The notes beneath the pieces were generated by a model. The model was given only the letters and a program-made list of their open reading frames with translations, was not told the origin of the DNA and ran no database searches. A stretch of DNA of 64,000 bases from Kitasatospora sp040298565. GTDB taxonomy: Bacteria > Actinomycetota > Actinomycetes > Streptomycetales > Streptomycetaceae. The translations under genes were made by a program, and so were the position numbers. Of the stretch, positions 49,905 through 61,855 are shown piece after piece. How positions within the stretch are numbered: the stretch's first letter is position 1; each line of letters begins with the position of its first letter. The DNA lies in assembly GCF_040298565.1 (NCBI RefSeq), contig NZ_JBEPAK010000007.1, positions 1 through 64,000 of the forward strand, read 5' to 3'.

Positions 49905-50670
49905 CGTGCCCGGCGAGCAGCGCGTACCCGACGAAGGCCACCGTGTCGATCAGCGCGTGCGCCGCCACCAGCGGCATCACCCGCCCCCAGCGCCGGTACA
50001 GCAGGCAGAACACCGCCCCCATCACCATGTTGCCGACCAGCCCGCCGACCCCCTGGTACAGGTGGTACGAGCCGCGCAGCACCGAACTCGCCACCAGCGC
50101 CGCCGGCCAGGACCACCCCAGCTGCCCCAGTCGGCGCAGCAGGTAGCCGAGGACCACGACCTCCTCCAGGATCGCGTTCTGCCAGGCCGACAGCACCAGC
50201 ACCGGCACCCGCCACCACACGTCCGGCAGCCCGGAGGGCGCGACCGTCAGGTTGTACCCGGCCGCCTGCGAGGCCAGGTACAGGGCCAGTCCGCAGCCTC
50301 CGACCGCCGCAGCGACGGCCGCTCCCCGGCCGAGGTCGCCGAGTTTGCGCCCGAGGTCGAAGCCCAGCACCTTCAGCGACGTGCCCTCGCGCACCAGCAG
50401 GTAGCCGACCAGCACCACGGGCATCAGGCCCCGCCCGATGTAGTACAGCTGCCACAGCAGGTCCAGCCAGGGCCGCCCGGGCGCGCGCGAGCCGTTCAGC
50501 GTGGCGACCTGCTGGCCGAGCTGGAGCGGTTCGGTGAGCGACCCCGCGAAGCTGATCAGCGCGCTGATCCCGCTGGCCCCGAGGGAGAGCCCGAGGACGA
50601 TCAGCAGTTCCGCGCCGAGCAGCCGGCGGGTGGGCTGCTCGGTCTCCGGCGCGGTCGGGCGGGTGGTCAC
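49882..50670 (-). CDS. CPBP-family intramembrane metalloprotease
   Basis: This 262-residue membrane protein has about seven helices. The Abi/CAAX-protease motifs are NAILEEVVVLGYLLRRLG (EE pair), SVLRGSYHLYQGVGG and HALIDTVAFVG, giving the glutamate and histidine residues of the active site. The GTG at 50670 has GGAG at 5 bases, while a GTG six bases earlier is too close to it. Members process prenylated or signal-like peptides or protect producers from bacteriocins. Its 3' end overlaps the HAD gene. Confidence 0.9.
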   Translation of the reverse strand: MTTRPTAPETEQPTRRLLGAELLIVLGLSLGASGISALISFAGSLTEPLQLGQQVATLNGSRAPGRPWLDLLWQLYYIGRGLMPVVLVGYLLVREGTSLKVLGFDLGRKLGDLGRGAAVAAAVGGCGLALYLASQAAGYNLTVAPSGLPDVWWRVPVLVLSAWQNAILEEVVVLGYLLRRLGQLGWSWPAALVASSVLRGSYHLYQGVGGLVGNMVMGAVFCLLYRRWGRVMPLVAAHALIDTVAFVGYALLAGHVSWLPTP

Positions 50671-50746
50671 GGGCACTCCAGCGGGCGGGCGGTCGCTCCG
50701 GCCGTCGGCCGACCGCCGGAGCGATCATCCTGACACAGCGGCCGGG

Positions 50747-52252
50747 CTAGCCCACCGGCCAGGTGTGGACCGGCTCGCCGCCGCGCATGTGCTCGGCGTA
50801 GCGCCTGGTCATCGCGGCGAGCGCGGCCGGCCGGTCCATCCCGTACTGCTCGCGCAGCCGGTGGAAGGTGGCGCTCTGCCAGGCCGCGCCGTTGGTGCGG
50901 CGCAGACAGCGCTGTTCGATGATCCCCAGGTAGCGGTCCCGGTCGGCGGGCTCCACGCCCCACTCGTCCAGCCCCTGGTGGGCCATCGGCAGCAGCTCGT
51001 TCAGCACCAGGTCGACGGCGGAGATCGTCTGCAGCCCCCCGCTGCGGCCGGCCCGGCCGGAGCGCGGCCACTGGAACACCGCGTCGATGCCGTACCGGGC
51101 GCCCTGGCGGAAGTTCTCGTCCGCCCGTTCGAAGGGCAGCCGGGTCCAGACCGGCCGGGGCTGCTCGGCGAGCACCCGCACCAGCCCGTAGTAGAAGGCG
51201 GCGTTGGCCAGGGTGTCGGCCACCGTCGGCCCGGCCGGCAGCACCCGGTTCTCCACCCGCAGGTGCGCCACCCCGCCCGAGACGTCGTAGATCGGCCGGT
51301 TCCACCGGTAGATGGTGCCGTTGTGCAGCCGCATCTCGGACAGCCGGGGCGCCCCACCGGAGGTCAGCACCTTCATCGGGTCCTCGTCGTCACAGATCGG
51401 CAGCAGTCCCGGGAAGTAGCGCAGGTTCTCCTCGAACAGGTCGTACACCGAGTCCACCCAGCGCTCGCCGAACCAGGTGATCGGGCGCACGCCCTGGGCC
51501 TTGAGTTCGGCCGAACGGGTGTCGCAGGCCTGCTGGAACAGCACCGGGCGGGTCTCCCGCCACAGCTCCCGCCCGAACAGGAACGGGGAGTTCGCACCCA
51601 TCGCCAGCTGGGGGCCGCAGATCGCCTGGGCGGCGTTCCACACCGAGGAGAACCGTTCCGGCGTCACCTGCAGGTGCAGTTGCAGCGAGGTCGCGGCGGC
51701 CTCCGCCACCATGGTGATCGACTCGAGCTGGAGGTGCTCGACGCCCTCGATGTCCAGCGCGATGTCCTCGCCGCGGGCGGCCAGTATCTGGTCGCTGAGA
51801 AGGCTGTACCGCTGGTTGTGGCTCATCGCGTCCAGCCCGGTGTGGTCGTGCTCCAGGGTCGGCAGGATGCCCACCATGACGATCCGGGCGCCGGCCTCGG
51901 CCGCGCGCCGGTCCGCGTAGCGCAGCCCGGTGTCGATCTCCTCCCGCAGTTCCTCGAAGACGTGCCCGCAGAGCCGGTGCGGCACGATGTTGACCTCGAT
52001 GTTGAACTGGCCCAGCTCGGTCTGGAAGTCGCTGGACCCGATCGCGCTGAGCACCTGGGCGTTGCGCATCACCGGCAGACCCTGGTCGTCGGCCAGGTTG
52101 AGCTCGATCTCCAGGCCCATCACCGCCCGGGGCCGGTCGAATCGGTTCTCGCGCAGCATCCGCCCGAGCGCGTCGAGGCAGGCCTGGAGCTTGAGCCGGT
52201 ACTGCTGCCGGTCCGCCAGATCCGCCCGAGTCGCCACGACCTTCTCGCCCAC
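50747..52252 (-). CDS. Glutamate-cysteine ligase family 2 protein (GCS2)
   Basis: This 501-residue protein has the ATP-grasp-like GCS2 fold with AVMGLEIELNLADDQGLPVM, FQTELGQFNIEVNI, MVGILPTL, TSLQLHLQVTPE, ANSPFLFG and LRVENRVLPAGPTVAD. It should join glutamate with cysteine or a similar amine at the gamma-carboxyl. Streptomycetes use mycothiol and several carry this family, so the product may be gamma-glutamylcysteine for ergothioneine or another gamma-glutamyl compound. The GTG at 52252 has AGGAGGAGG upstream. Confidence 0.92.
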   Translation of the reverse strand: MGEKVVATRADLADRQQYRLKLQACLDALGRMLRENRFDRPRAVMGLEIELNLADDQGLPVMRNAQVLSAIGSSDFQTELGQFNIEVNIVPHRLCGHVFEELREEIDTGLRYADRRAAEAGARIVMVGILPTLEHDHTGLDAMSHNQRYSLLSDQILAARGEDIALDIEGVEHLQLESITMVAEAAATSLQLHLQVTPERFSSVWNAAQAICGPQLAMGANSPFLFGRELWRETRPVLFQQACDTRSAELKAQGVRPITWFGERWVDSVYDLFEENLRYFPGLLPICDDEDPMKVLTSGGAPRLSEMRLHNGTIYRWNRPIYDVSGGVAHLRVENRVLPAGPTVADTLANAAFYYGLVRVLAEQPRPVWTRLPFERADENFRQGARYGIDAVFQWPRSGRAGRSGGLQTISAVDLVLNELLPMAHQGLDEWGVEPADRDRYLGIIEQRCLRRTNGAAWQSATFHRLREQYGMDRPAALAAMTRRYAEHMRGGEPVHTWPVG

Positions 52253-52627
52253 GGTCCCCTCCTCCTGACCCACCCGGCCGTCCGACCGTGCCAGCATCAT
52301 GCCCACCCCGAAGATCGATACCCGAATGCTTGTACTGGCTTGCAATGAAAGGGAACTGACGCTTATTCAGAGCATCTGTGGACTTGCCCGGCGCCACAGC
52401 CTGTGATAAACAGATCACCCTGCGCATTTGTTCGATGAATTCGAGGAATCCGCACTGCGCTCCGGCCGGTCTTCTCCCGCCCCGAGGCACTCCTCGACGG
52501 CGGCGACCGCGCCGGCTCCGCGATCCTGCACAACCGGACACGGCCAGGCCCGTCACCGACGACGCACCGCGCCACGCCGGTATGCCGCACTCGCACGCCG
52601 ATCTCGCTTGGAGAGGCGGACCCCGCC
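52253..52627. other. Divergent intergenic region without a supported gene
   Basis: This region contains the GCS2 leader and a relatively AT-rich patch (about 52318-52445). No clear -10/-35 pair or long inverted repeat was found. An open frame starting TTG at 52428 (MFDEFEESALRSG) overlaps the next gene by ATGA but has no ribosome site and shadow-like composition. Confidence 0.5.
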
Positions 52628-53200
52628 ATGACCCTGCAAACCCCCCAGCCCCCACCGAGTGCCCTGCGCGCGGTCCTGGCCGCGCTCGACTCGGACGCCG
52701 CGCTGCGCCAACCCGCCGCCGCAGCCCTGCGTCACCCGACCGGACCACTGCTCCCCGCGCATCCGCTCGCGGTGCACGTCCTGGACGGCCCGCGCCCCGA
52801 GCTCACCGCCGCCCGGAGGACCGGCTGGCGCTTCCTGATCAAGGACGGCGCCGAGGTGGCCGCCGCCGCGGAGGTGGTGCAGAGCGCCGAGGGCCACACC
52901 TTCTCCCACTTCACCGCCGGCCCCTACCTCTCCTCGACCGTCCGGGCGCTGCGCGAGGCCTGGCAGCTCGCCCAGAGCTCCCGCGTCCGCTGCCAGCCCC
53001 GGCTGCTCACCTTCCCGGGCCAGTACGCGACGGCGCTCTGGCTGCACGGCCCCGACGCCGACCCGGGCGACGACCTGCTGATCCCGCTCGCCCCGGCTCC
53101 GCTCGGCGTCACCGCGCACCGCGCCCACCCGGCCGCCGAGCTGCTGCCGCTGCTCGCCCGCACCCCGCTCTCCCGGCCGCTGCTGCTCGGCTCCACCTGA
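52628..53200 (+). CDS. Conserved hypothetical protein
   Basis: This 190-residue soluble protein starts MTLQTPQPPPSALRAVLAALDSD after GAGAGG. A central segment reads GWRFLIKDGAEVAAAAEVVQSAEGHTFSHFTAGPYLSSTVRALREAW. Base composition and third-position GC fit a real gene. No catalytic motif, membrane segment or DNA-binding helix is visible and I do not recognise the family. It is followed by a clear terminator and is probably transcribed alone. Confidence 0.78.
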   Translation: MTLQTPQPPPSALRAVLAALDSDAALRQPAAAALRHPTGPLLPAHPLAVHVLDGPRPELTAARRTGWRFLIKDGAEVAAAAEVVQSAEGHTFSHFTAGPYLSSTVRALREAWQLAQSSRVRCQPRLLTFPGQYATALWLHGPDADPGDDLLIPLAPAPLGVTAHRAHPAAELLPLLARTPLSRPLLLGST

Positions 53201-53218
53201 GAGCGGCCCCGCCGCACC

Positions 53219-53246
53219 GGCCGCCGGGTCACCCCGCCCGGCGGCC
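53219..53246 (+). terminator. Terminator hairpin
   Basis: GGCCGCCGGG pairs perfectly with CCCGGCGGCC across an 8-base loop, 19 bp after the preceding stop codon. The remaining gap to 53609 has a short inverted repeat GGAC-CACCT-GTCC near 53475 but no gene. Confidence 0.65.
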
Positions 53247-53609
53247 CTTCGCCGTGCGCGCCCCGGCGGCCTCACCCGAACGGCCACCACCTGGGCGGGC
53301 CATCCGCAATGGCCCCACCGGGCCATGTCACGGCTGACCCGTCGGTGCGCTTTCTCCCCCGGGCCCCACCTGAACGGGTGATCTCTGCCCGGGACTTGTG
53401 GCGCATGTCACGAAATCGCTGCGCGCGCGTCCGCAGATGCCGACACTGGGAACCAGCGTGGAAGGACCACCTGTCCTACCCACTTGAACGCCGGTCCACA
53501 CCTGGCCGGCGTTGCGGACAGGATCCGACTACCGCGGCGGCCCCGGACGGCAGCAACCCTCCGGGACCGCACCACGGGGAGGATCGCAGAGCGAAGCGAG
53601 GGTACGCGT

Positions 53610-53801
53610 ATGTGCCAGCACCGTCCTGAGTGCCCGACGGCCGAGTCCGAGGACCGCGAGGCGGCCGTGCCGGTGGCTTGCCACCCTGAGCAGGGCTGGA
53701 GCCTGCTCTGCAACGGCGTCGTCCTGTTCGAGGACACCGGAGAGCTGCTGCCCGACGGCCGGGTGATCGCCCCGCGCCGCCCCGTCGCCCACGCGGCCTG
53801 A
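53610..53801 (+). CDS. DUF5999 family small protein
   Basis: This encodes 63 residues starting MCQHRPECPTAESEDREAA, with HPEQGWSLLCNGVVLFEDTG and a C-terminal PDGRVIAPRRP. This matches the short, highly conserved streptomycete DUF5999 family. The four cysteines and several histidines could bind metal. GAGGG lies 9 bases before the ATG. It is monocistronic. The function is unknown. Confidence 0.88.
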   Translation: MCQHRPECPTAESEDREAAVPVACHPEQGWSLLCNGVVLFEDTGELLPDGRVIAPRRPVAHAA

Positions 53802-53931
53802 GGCCTCCCGGCGCCGGGTCGACCCGGTGCCGGGGCCCGACCGGCCCGACCCGTACCGCCGCAACCGTACGACCGGTGGCCATGGGCCCCGGCACCGCCC
53901 GACGGGGTGGCCGCCGACCGGACAGCGCACA

Positions 53932-53972
53932 GGGCAGGGCCCCGGCAGAAACGTTCTGCCGGGGCCCTGCCC
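53932..53972 (-). terminator. gcvP terminator
   Basis: A perfect 19-bp stem with a 3-base loop (GGGCAGGGCCCCGGCAGAA and its complement), 23 bp after the gcvP stop. Confidence 0.85.
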
Positions 53973-53994
53973 CTCTTCGTCCGCGTCCGCGGGA

Positions 53995-56895
<2,901 letters not shown>

Positions 56896-56984
56896 GGTGG
56901 TCGAGGCCTCCTGGTCACGGACCGGCGGGGGCGCGCACGCCGACGGCCATCCGCTGCGGACGGCGGACCGGCTCGGGCGGGCGA

Positions 56985-57245
56985 ACCCGAAAGGCCTCCC
57001 CCTCTGTCATCGGGACCTGAGAGCTTCGCCCGCACGTCGCGCTGTCGGCGCTCCGTCGGCTTGCACCGTCGGTGAGGGTGGTGATCGTCGGCTCCCGCGC
57101 CGGCGATCCTGCCCTGCTTTCCAGAGTGACCTATCCCGCACGGTACGGATGCCTGAGAGATTCCGGGGAGGGTTTGCTCCTTCGGCGCCCCGACCAGCGG
57201 TTTTCGCGGTCGTGGACTCTCCCGAGCGGGTTCGGCGGTCGCGGC
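56985..57245 (-). promoter_or_regulatory. Tandem glycine riboswitch
   Basis: On the minus strand two aptamer-like halves appear: one with GGCGCCGAAGGAGCAAACCC, CCGGAATCTCTCAGGCATCC and GTACCGTGCGG, the other with CTCACCGACGGTGCAAGCCG, GGGCGAAGCTCTCAGGTCCC and GATGACAGAGGGG. These are the conserved P1-P3 cores of gcvT-type aptamers in tandem. The second ends about 90 bases before gcvP. Confidence 0.9.
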
Positions 57246-57460
57246 CCAGGGTACCAGCGGGCGGCCTTCGGATCACGGGTGCGTCAGGTCACTCGAGGTC
57301 TACGCGCGTCCCCCGGACGGCCCAGCACGAAGCCCGTCCGGCGCACCCCGGTCGCGTCGGTCCCATTCATGCCTTTTGGTGTGAAGTGGCGGACGGGACG
57401 GGTGTGCTCCGACCGCCGTACCTGCGGGAGTTCCGCAGGCGCAGCGGACTGGAGGAAAGA

Positions 57461-58534
57461 GTGCAGACCGACATCGACCCCCGGGATCTCATCGGCCACA
57501 AGGCGGTCGACCGCAACGGAGACAAGATCGGCACGGTCGACGAGGTGTACCTGGACGACGCGACCGGCCAGCCGGAGTGGGCCGCCGTGCGAACCGGCAT
57601 CTTCGGCCGCGACGCCTTCGTCCCCCTCACCACGAGCGAGTTCTCCGGTGACGAGCTCCGGGTCCCCTACGACAAGTCGCTGGTCAAGGACTCGCCGGAC
57701 TTCGGCGTGGGCCAGCACCTGTCGCCGGCCCAGGAGCTCCAGCTCTACCGCTACTACGGGCTCGACACCCCGGTGGACGCCCGCACCGCCGGCGAGGAGC
57801 CAGGCCGGACCGCCCAGCCCGACCTCGACTTCGGCACGGCGCCGGCCGTCGCGGCGGCGGCGACCACGACCGCCACCACGACCGCCCCGCCGCTCGCCTT
57901 CCACTCCGCCGAGCCGGGCCCGACCACCGCGGTCGCCGGCCCCGGCGCCCTCGGCACCGACACCGCCCGGGAGACCCACGTGCCGACCCTCGCCGCCCCC
58001 GCACCCGCCGCCCCCGTGGCGACCGCTCCCGTGTTCGAGCCGAAGCCGCAGCCCGCACCGGCTGCGGCCACCCCCGCGCCGGTGCCCGCGCCTTCCGCCG
58101 ACACCGGCACCTCGGCCATGACGGCGCCGGTCGAGATCACCTGCCGCGAGGAGCGGCTCGACATCACCACCGAGTGGCACGTCCTGGGCACCGCGAAGCT
58201 GCGCAAGTACGTGACCAGCGAGCAGGTCGAGCGCCGCGTCCCGGTGGTCCGCGAGCGGGTCCGGGTGGAGCGGGTGCCGGTCAGCGACGCCGAGCGCGCC
58301 GCGCTGACCGAGAAGGAGATCGCCGAGGACGTCGAGGAGGTCACCCTCCGCGAGGAGCGCCCCGTCGTGCGCAAGTATCTGGCGCCGATCGAGCGGGTGC
58401 GCCTGGTCGTCGAGCGCTACACCGCCGAGGAGGTCGTCCAGGACGAGCTCCGCCGCGAGCACGTCGAGGTCCACGACGACAGCGCCCCGGTCACCAACGG
58501 CGCCCGCTCCGACGGCTCGCGCCCGGTGGTCTGA
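57461..58534 (+). CDS. PRC-barrel and DUF2382 stress-response protein
   Basis: This encodes 357 residues. An N-terminal PRC barrel (residues 5-90: DPRDLIGHKAVDRNGDKIGTVDEVYLDDATGQPEWAAV) is followed by a long Ala/Pro/Thr-rich linker (about 110-225). A C-terminal DUF2382 (YsnF/AvaK) domain has REERLDITTEWHVLGTAKLRKYV and VTLREERPVVRKYL. Proteins of this build are linked to general stress and photoreaction-centre-type assembly domains, with no known catalysis. GGAGG at 5-6 bases precedes the GTG. A strong terminator follows. Confidence 0.92.
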   Translation: MQTDIDPRDLIGHKAVDRNGDKIGTVDEVYLDDATGQPEWAAVRTGIFGRDAFVPLTTSEFSGDELRVPYDKSLVKDSPDFGVGQHLSPAQELQLYRYYGLDTPVDARTAGEEPGRTAQPDLDFGTAPAVAAAATTTATTTAPPLAFHSAEPGPTTAVAGPGALGTDTARETHVPTLAAPAPAAPVATAPVFEPKPQPAPAAATPAPVPAPSADTGTSAMTAPVEITCREERLDITTEWHVLGTAKLRKYVTSEQVERRVPVVRERVRVERVPVSDAERAALTEKEIAEDVEEVTLREERPVVRKYLAPIERVRLVVERYTAEEVVQDELRREHVEVHDDSAPVTNGARSDGSRPVV

Positions 58535-58553
58535 CCGCCCGCCCCTCCTCCCC

Positions 58554-58584
58554 CAAGGGCCCCGGATCCCCTCCGGGGCCCTTG
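58554..58584 (+). terminator. Terminator after the PRC-barrel gene
   Basis: CAAGGGCCCCGGA and TCCGGGGCCCTTG form a perfect 13-bp stem with a 5-base loop. Confidence 0.85.
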
Positions 58585-58631
58585 CCGTGCCCCGGACTTC
58601 CCCGCTTTGCCAAAGCTTAACCGCTCGATAT

Positions 58632-58669
58632 TTGACACTCTGAAGTATCTCCGGGCATATTTACTTCAG
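58632..58669 (+). promoter_or_regulatory. Promoter and palindromic operator of the second DHA2 pump
   Basis: TTGACA (58632-58637) and CATATT (58656-58661) are 18 bp apart in an unusually AT-rich stretch. CTGAAGTA (58640-58647) and TACTTCAG (58662-58669) form a perfect 8-bp inverted repeat spaced by 14 bp that brackets the -10, as expected for a repressor site. Confidence 0.65.
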
Positions 58670-58699
58670 TTCATTCACTATGTACGGGAGGAAGCAACC

Positions 58700-60199
58700 G
58701 TGAGTGAGGCACCACAGCCCACCACCGCGGCCGAGAAGCAGAGCAGCGCCCGGGTCCTGCCGGCCCTCATCCTGGCGATGCTGTCGTTCAGCGTGGTGCA
58801 GACCGCGGTCGTCCCGATCCTGCCCTCGCTGGCCAAGGAGCTGGACGTCTCCACGTCCAACATCACCTGGCTGATGACCGCCAACCTGCTCTCCGCAGCC
58901 GTGCTGACTCCCCTGCTGGGCCGCTTCGGCGACCTCCGGGGCCGTAAGCCCATGCTGCTCATCTCGCTGGCCGGCCTGGTCGCCGGATCCGCACTGGCGG
59001 CCGGCACCCACTCCTTCACCTGGCTGGTCGTCGCCCGCGTCCTGCAGGGCGCCGGCGGTGGCGTGATGCCGCTGGCGATCAGCATCGTCCGCGACGAGCT
59101 TCCCAAGCAGAAGGTGACCGGCGGCGTCGCCGCCATCAGCGCCTCGATGGGCGTCGGCTCCGGCCTCGGCCTGGTGGCCACCGGCCTCCTGCTGGAGCAC
59201 TGGAACTACAAGTCGATCTTCTGGATGGGCCTGGCCTTCGGCCTGATCGCGATCGCCCTGGTGGCCCTGCGCGTCCCGTCCGACCCGGTCACCGACAAGG
59301 AGGGCGGCGCCGACCCGCTCGGCGCGCTCGCCCTGGCCGGCTGGCTCTCCGCCCTGCTGGTCGCGGTGAGCCAGGGCAACCACTGGGGCTGGACCTCCAC
59401 CAAGACCCTCGGCCTGTTCGCCGTCGCCGCCGTGGTCGCGCTGGTCTGGGGGATCATCGAGACCAAGGTCGCGCACCCGCTGGTGGACCTGAAGATGATG
59501 TCCCGCCCGGCCGTGGCCTTCACCAACCTGGCCGGCCTGCTCATCGGCTTCGGCATGTACGGCTCGTTCATGGTCATCAGCAACTTCTCCCAGACCCCGG
59601 AGAAGCTGGCCCACTACGGCTTCACCGCGACCGTCCTGCACGCCGGCGTGATGCTGCTGCCGTCCGCGATCGGCTCGATGGTGGCCGCCCCGCTCGGCGC
59701 CGTGCTGATCGCCCGCCGCGGCCCCCGCCTGCCGCTGGTCCTCGGTGGCGTCCTCGGCGCCGTCGCCATGGCCTACCTGGCCCTGCGTCACAGCCACGAG
59801 GGTGACATCTACACCGCCTCCGCCATCTTCGGCCTCGGCATCGGCCTCGCCTTCGCCGCGATGCCGGCCTTCATCAACGGCGCCGTCCCGGTCGAGCAGA
59901 GCGGCATCGCCAACGGCATGAACTCCGTGCTGCGCACCGTTGGTGGCGCGATCGGCACCGCCGTGATGACCGCCATCCTGACCGGCGACACCATGAAGCT
60001 CCCGATCAAGATCCCGGTGCTGCTGCCCACCCTGGACGCCTACAAGCACGCGTTCTGGGCCACCGCCGTGGTCTGCATCGTCGCCGGTGCCGTCCCGTTC
60101 CTGATCCGCACCGCCAAGCCGGTCGCGGCCGCCCCGGGCGCCCCGGGCGGCTCGGCCCCGCAGGACTCCAGCACCCAGCTGGTCAAGACCGACGCCTGA
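58700..60199 (+). CDS. MFS drug exporter, DHA2-like
   Basis: This 499-residue protein has about 14 hydrophobic segments. TPLLGRFGDLRGRKPMLLISLAGL is motif A and GAGGGVMPLAISIVRDELP with GVGSGLGLVATGLLLEH corresponds to motif C. The GTG at 58700 has GGAGG at 9 bases. A TTG- or ATG-like start further upstream would translate through the operator. The first helix begins at about residue 17. It is monocistronic and no regulator adjoins it, so the repressor that binds the palindrome must be elsewhere. Export of a hydrophobic antibiotic-like compound is the likely role. Confidence 0.9.
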   Translation: MSEAPQPTTAAEKQSSARVLPALILAMLSFSVVQTAVVPILPSLAKELDVSTSNITWLMTANLLSAAVLTPLLGRFGDLRGRKPMLLISLAGLVAGSALAAGTHSFTWLVVARVLQGAGGGVMPLAISIVRDELPKQKVTGGVAAISASMGVGSGLGLVATGLLLEHWNYKSIFWMGLAFGLIAIALVALRVPSDPVTDKEGGADPLGALALAGWLSALLVAVSQGNHWGWTSTKTLGLFAVAAVVALVWGIIETKVAHPLVDLKMMSRPAVAFTNLAGLLIGFGMYGSFMVISNFSQTPEKLAHYGFTATVLHAGVMLLPSAIGSMVAAPLGAVLIARRGPRLPLVLGGVLGAVAMAYLALRHSHEGDIYTASAIFGLGIGLAFAAMPAFINGAVPVEQSGIANGMNSVLRTVGGAIGTAVMTAILTGDTMKLPIKIPVLLPTLDAYKHAFWATAVVCIVAGAVPFLIRTAKPVAAAPGAPGGSAPQDSSTQLVKTDA

Positions 60200-60294
60200 C
60201 GAGGCGTCCGGCCCGCGCGCTCAGGGACAGGGCGCGCGGACCCGGCCTCCGTACGTCGCGAGGGCATCACGAACGCGCGGAGCCGGCACGGTGT

Positions 60295-60332
60295 GAACGG
60301 CCCCACCCGGTACCCACCGGGTGGGGCCGTTC
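60295..60332. terminator. Bidirectional terminator
   Basis: GAACGGCCCCACCCGGT and its perfect complement form a 17-bp stem with loop ACCC between two convergent genes. Confidence 0.85.
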
Positions 60333-60373
60333 CACGTCCCGACCCCCTCCACCGGCAGGGCCGCCCGGGCCCC

Positions 60374-61786
60374 TCAGCCCTCCGGCCGCTGCGGCCCCTC
60401 CTCCCCCTGCGTCCCGCCCGCGTCCGCCACCCGCCGCAGCGGCAGCGGCCGGGCCGGCTCCAGCGCCGGGTCGTCGACCGCGAAGGTCCGCACCCGGCCC
60501 GGCCCGCTCCACGGCGTCTCGAACCGTACGGTGACCCGCCCGACCCCGCTGCCCTGCACCCACCCCGGGCCGAACTCGGCGTGGTGGACGTCCTGCCCGG
60601 GCAGCCAGCGTCGCACCGCGGCCGCCTCCCGCTCCTGCTCGGCCTCCGCCGCCTCGACCGCCTCGGCGTGCTCCGCCGCCTCCTCCCGCAGCGCCTGCGC
60701 GAACAGGTCCTCCTGGGTGTAGTCGGCGAGCTGCGCCACGCCCACCCCCAGCAGCCGCACCCCGCCGGTGATGTCCACCTGCTCGGCCAGCCGGCGCGCG
60801 ATCGCGGTGATCACCGCCGGGTCGTCGGTCGGCCCGCCGAGCGTCTCCGAGCGGGTCAGCGTCGAGAAGTCGAACCGCCGGACCTTCAGCACCACCGTCC
60901 GCCCGGAGCGCCCCGCCGCCCGCAGCCGCCGCACGCACCGCGCCGAGAGCGACTCCACCTCGCGCAGCACCCGGTCCCGGTCGGCCAGGTCCACCTCGTA
61001 GGTGTCCTCCACCGAGACCGACTTCGCGTCCTGGTCGGCGACCACCGGCCGCTCGTCCAGCCCTATCGCCATCTGGTGGATCCCGGCGCCGTGCGCGCGG
61101 CCGAGCAGCGCGACCAACTCCGCCTCGCCCGCCTCCGCGAGGTCCGCCACCGTACTCAGCCCGGCCCGCCGCAGGACCTGCTCGGTGGCCGGCCCGATCC
61201 CGGGCAGCGCCCGGACCGGCATCGGCCCGAGCACGGCCCGCTCCTGCCCGGGCTCGATCAGCACCAGCCCGTCCGGCTTGGCCTGCTCGGAGGCGATCTT
61301 CGCCATCAGCTTGGAGCCCGCCGCCCCGACCGAACCGGTCAGCCCGGTGGAGCGGTGGATGTCCGCCCGCAGATCCTCCGCCAGGGCGAGCACCAGCCGC
61401 TCACCCGTCTCGTGGTCCGCCTCCGCCAGTACCGGGCCGTACGGACCGGCCTCCAGGTCGACGAAGGCCTCGTCCAGACTGAGCGGCTGCACCAGCGGCG
61501 ACAGCTCCCGCAGCAGCCCCATCACGATCTCGCTGTTCTGCCGGTAGGCCTCGAAGCGCCCGGCCAGGAAGGCCGCGTTGGGGCACAGCCGCCGCGCCTG
61601 CGCCATCGGCATCGCCGAGTGCACCCCGAACCTGCGCGCCTCGTAGGAGGCCGTGGAGACCACCCCGCGACCGCCGAGCCCCCCGACGACCACCGGCTTG
61701 CCGCGCAGGCTCGGCTTGGCCGCCTGCTCCACCGCCGCGAAGAAGGCGTCCATGTCGAGGTGGATGATGCTCGGCAGAGATCGCAC
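60374..61786 (-). CDS. dinB: DNA polymerase IV (Y-family)
   Basis: This encodes about 470 residues. The Y-family catalytic motifs are HLDMDAFFAAVEQ and LSLDEAFVDL. The thumb HhH is ALPGIGPATEQVLRRAGL, and a little-finger domain follows to about residue 355. It performs error-prone lesion bypass. Beyond the usual end is an alanine/glutamate-rich helix and a small domain (VHHAEFGPGWVQGSGVGRVTVRFE) seen in actinobacterial DinB proteins. No beta-clamp pentapeptide stands out. The GTG at 61786 matches homologues. A GTG at 61804 would add six residues. Confidence 0.93.
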   Translation of the reverse strand: MRSLPSIIHLDMDAFFAAVEQAAKPSLRGKPVVVGGLGGRGVVSTASYEARRFGVHSAMPMAQARRLCPNAAFLAGRFEAYRQNSEIVMGLLRELSPLVQPLSLDEAFVDLEAGPYGPVLAEADHETGERLVLALAEDLRADIHRSTGLTGSVGAAGSKLMAKIASEQAKPDGLVLIEPGQERAVLGPMPVRALPGIGPATEQVLRRAGLSTVADLAEAGEAELVALLGRAHGAGIHQMAIGLDERPVVADQDAKSVSVEDTYEVDLADRDRVLREVESLSARCVRRLRAAGRSGRTVVLKVRRFDFSTLTRSETLGGPTDDPAVITAIARRLAEQVDITGGVRLLGVGVAQLADYTQEDLFAQALREEAAEHAEAVEAAEAEQEREAAAVRRWLPGQDVHHAEFGPGWVQGSGVGRVTVRFETPWSGPGRVRTFAVDDPALEPARPLPLRRVADAGGTQGEEGPQRPEG

Positions 61787-61855
61787 CCGCCGATCATCGC
61801 GCACGGGTCCGACAGTGCGTGCGAACCCGGCCGACGCCGGCGGCCGGGCCGCCGC

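Noticed and set aside
52428..52631. A 67-codon frame (MFDEFEESALRSG...) whose stop overlaps the following ATG
   Set aside because: TTG start without a ribosome site, arginine-rich shadow-like composition after the first ten residues, and no family. The overlap alone is not enough.
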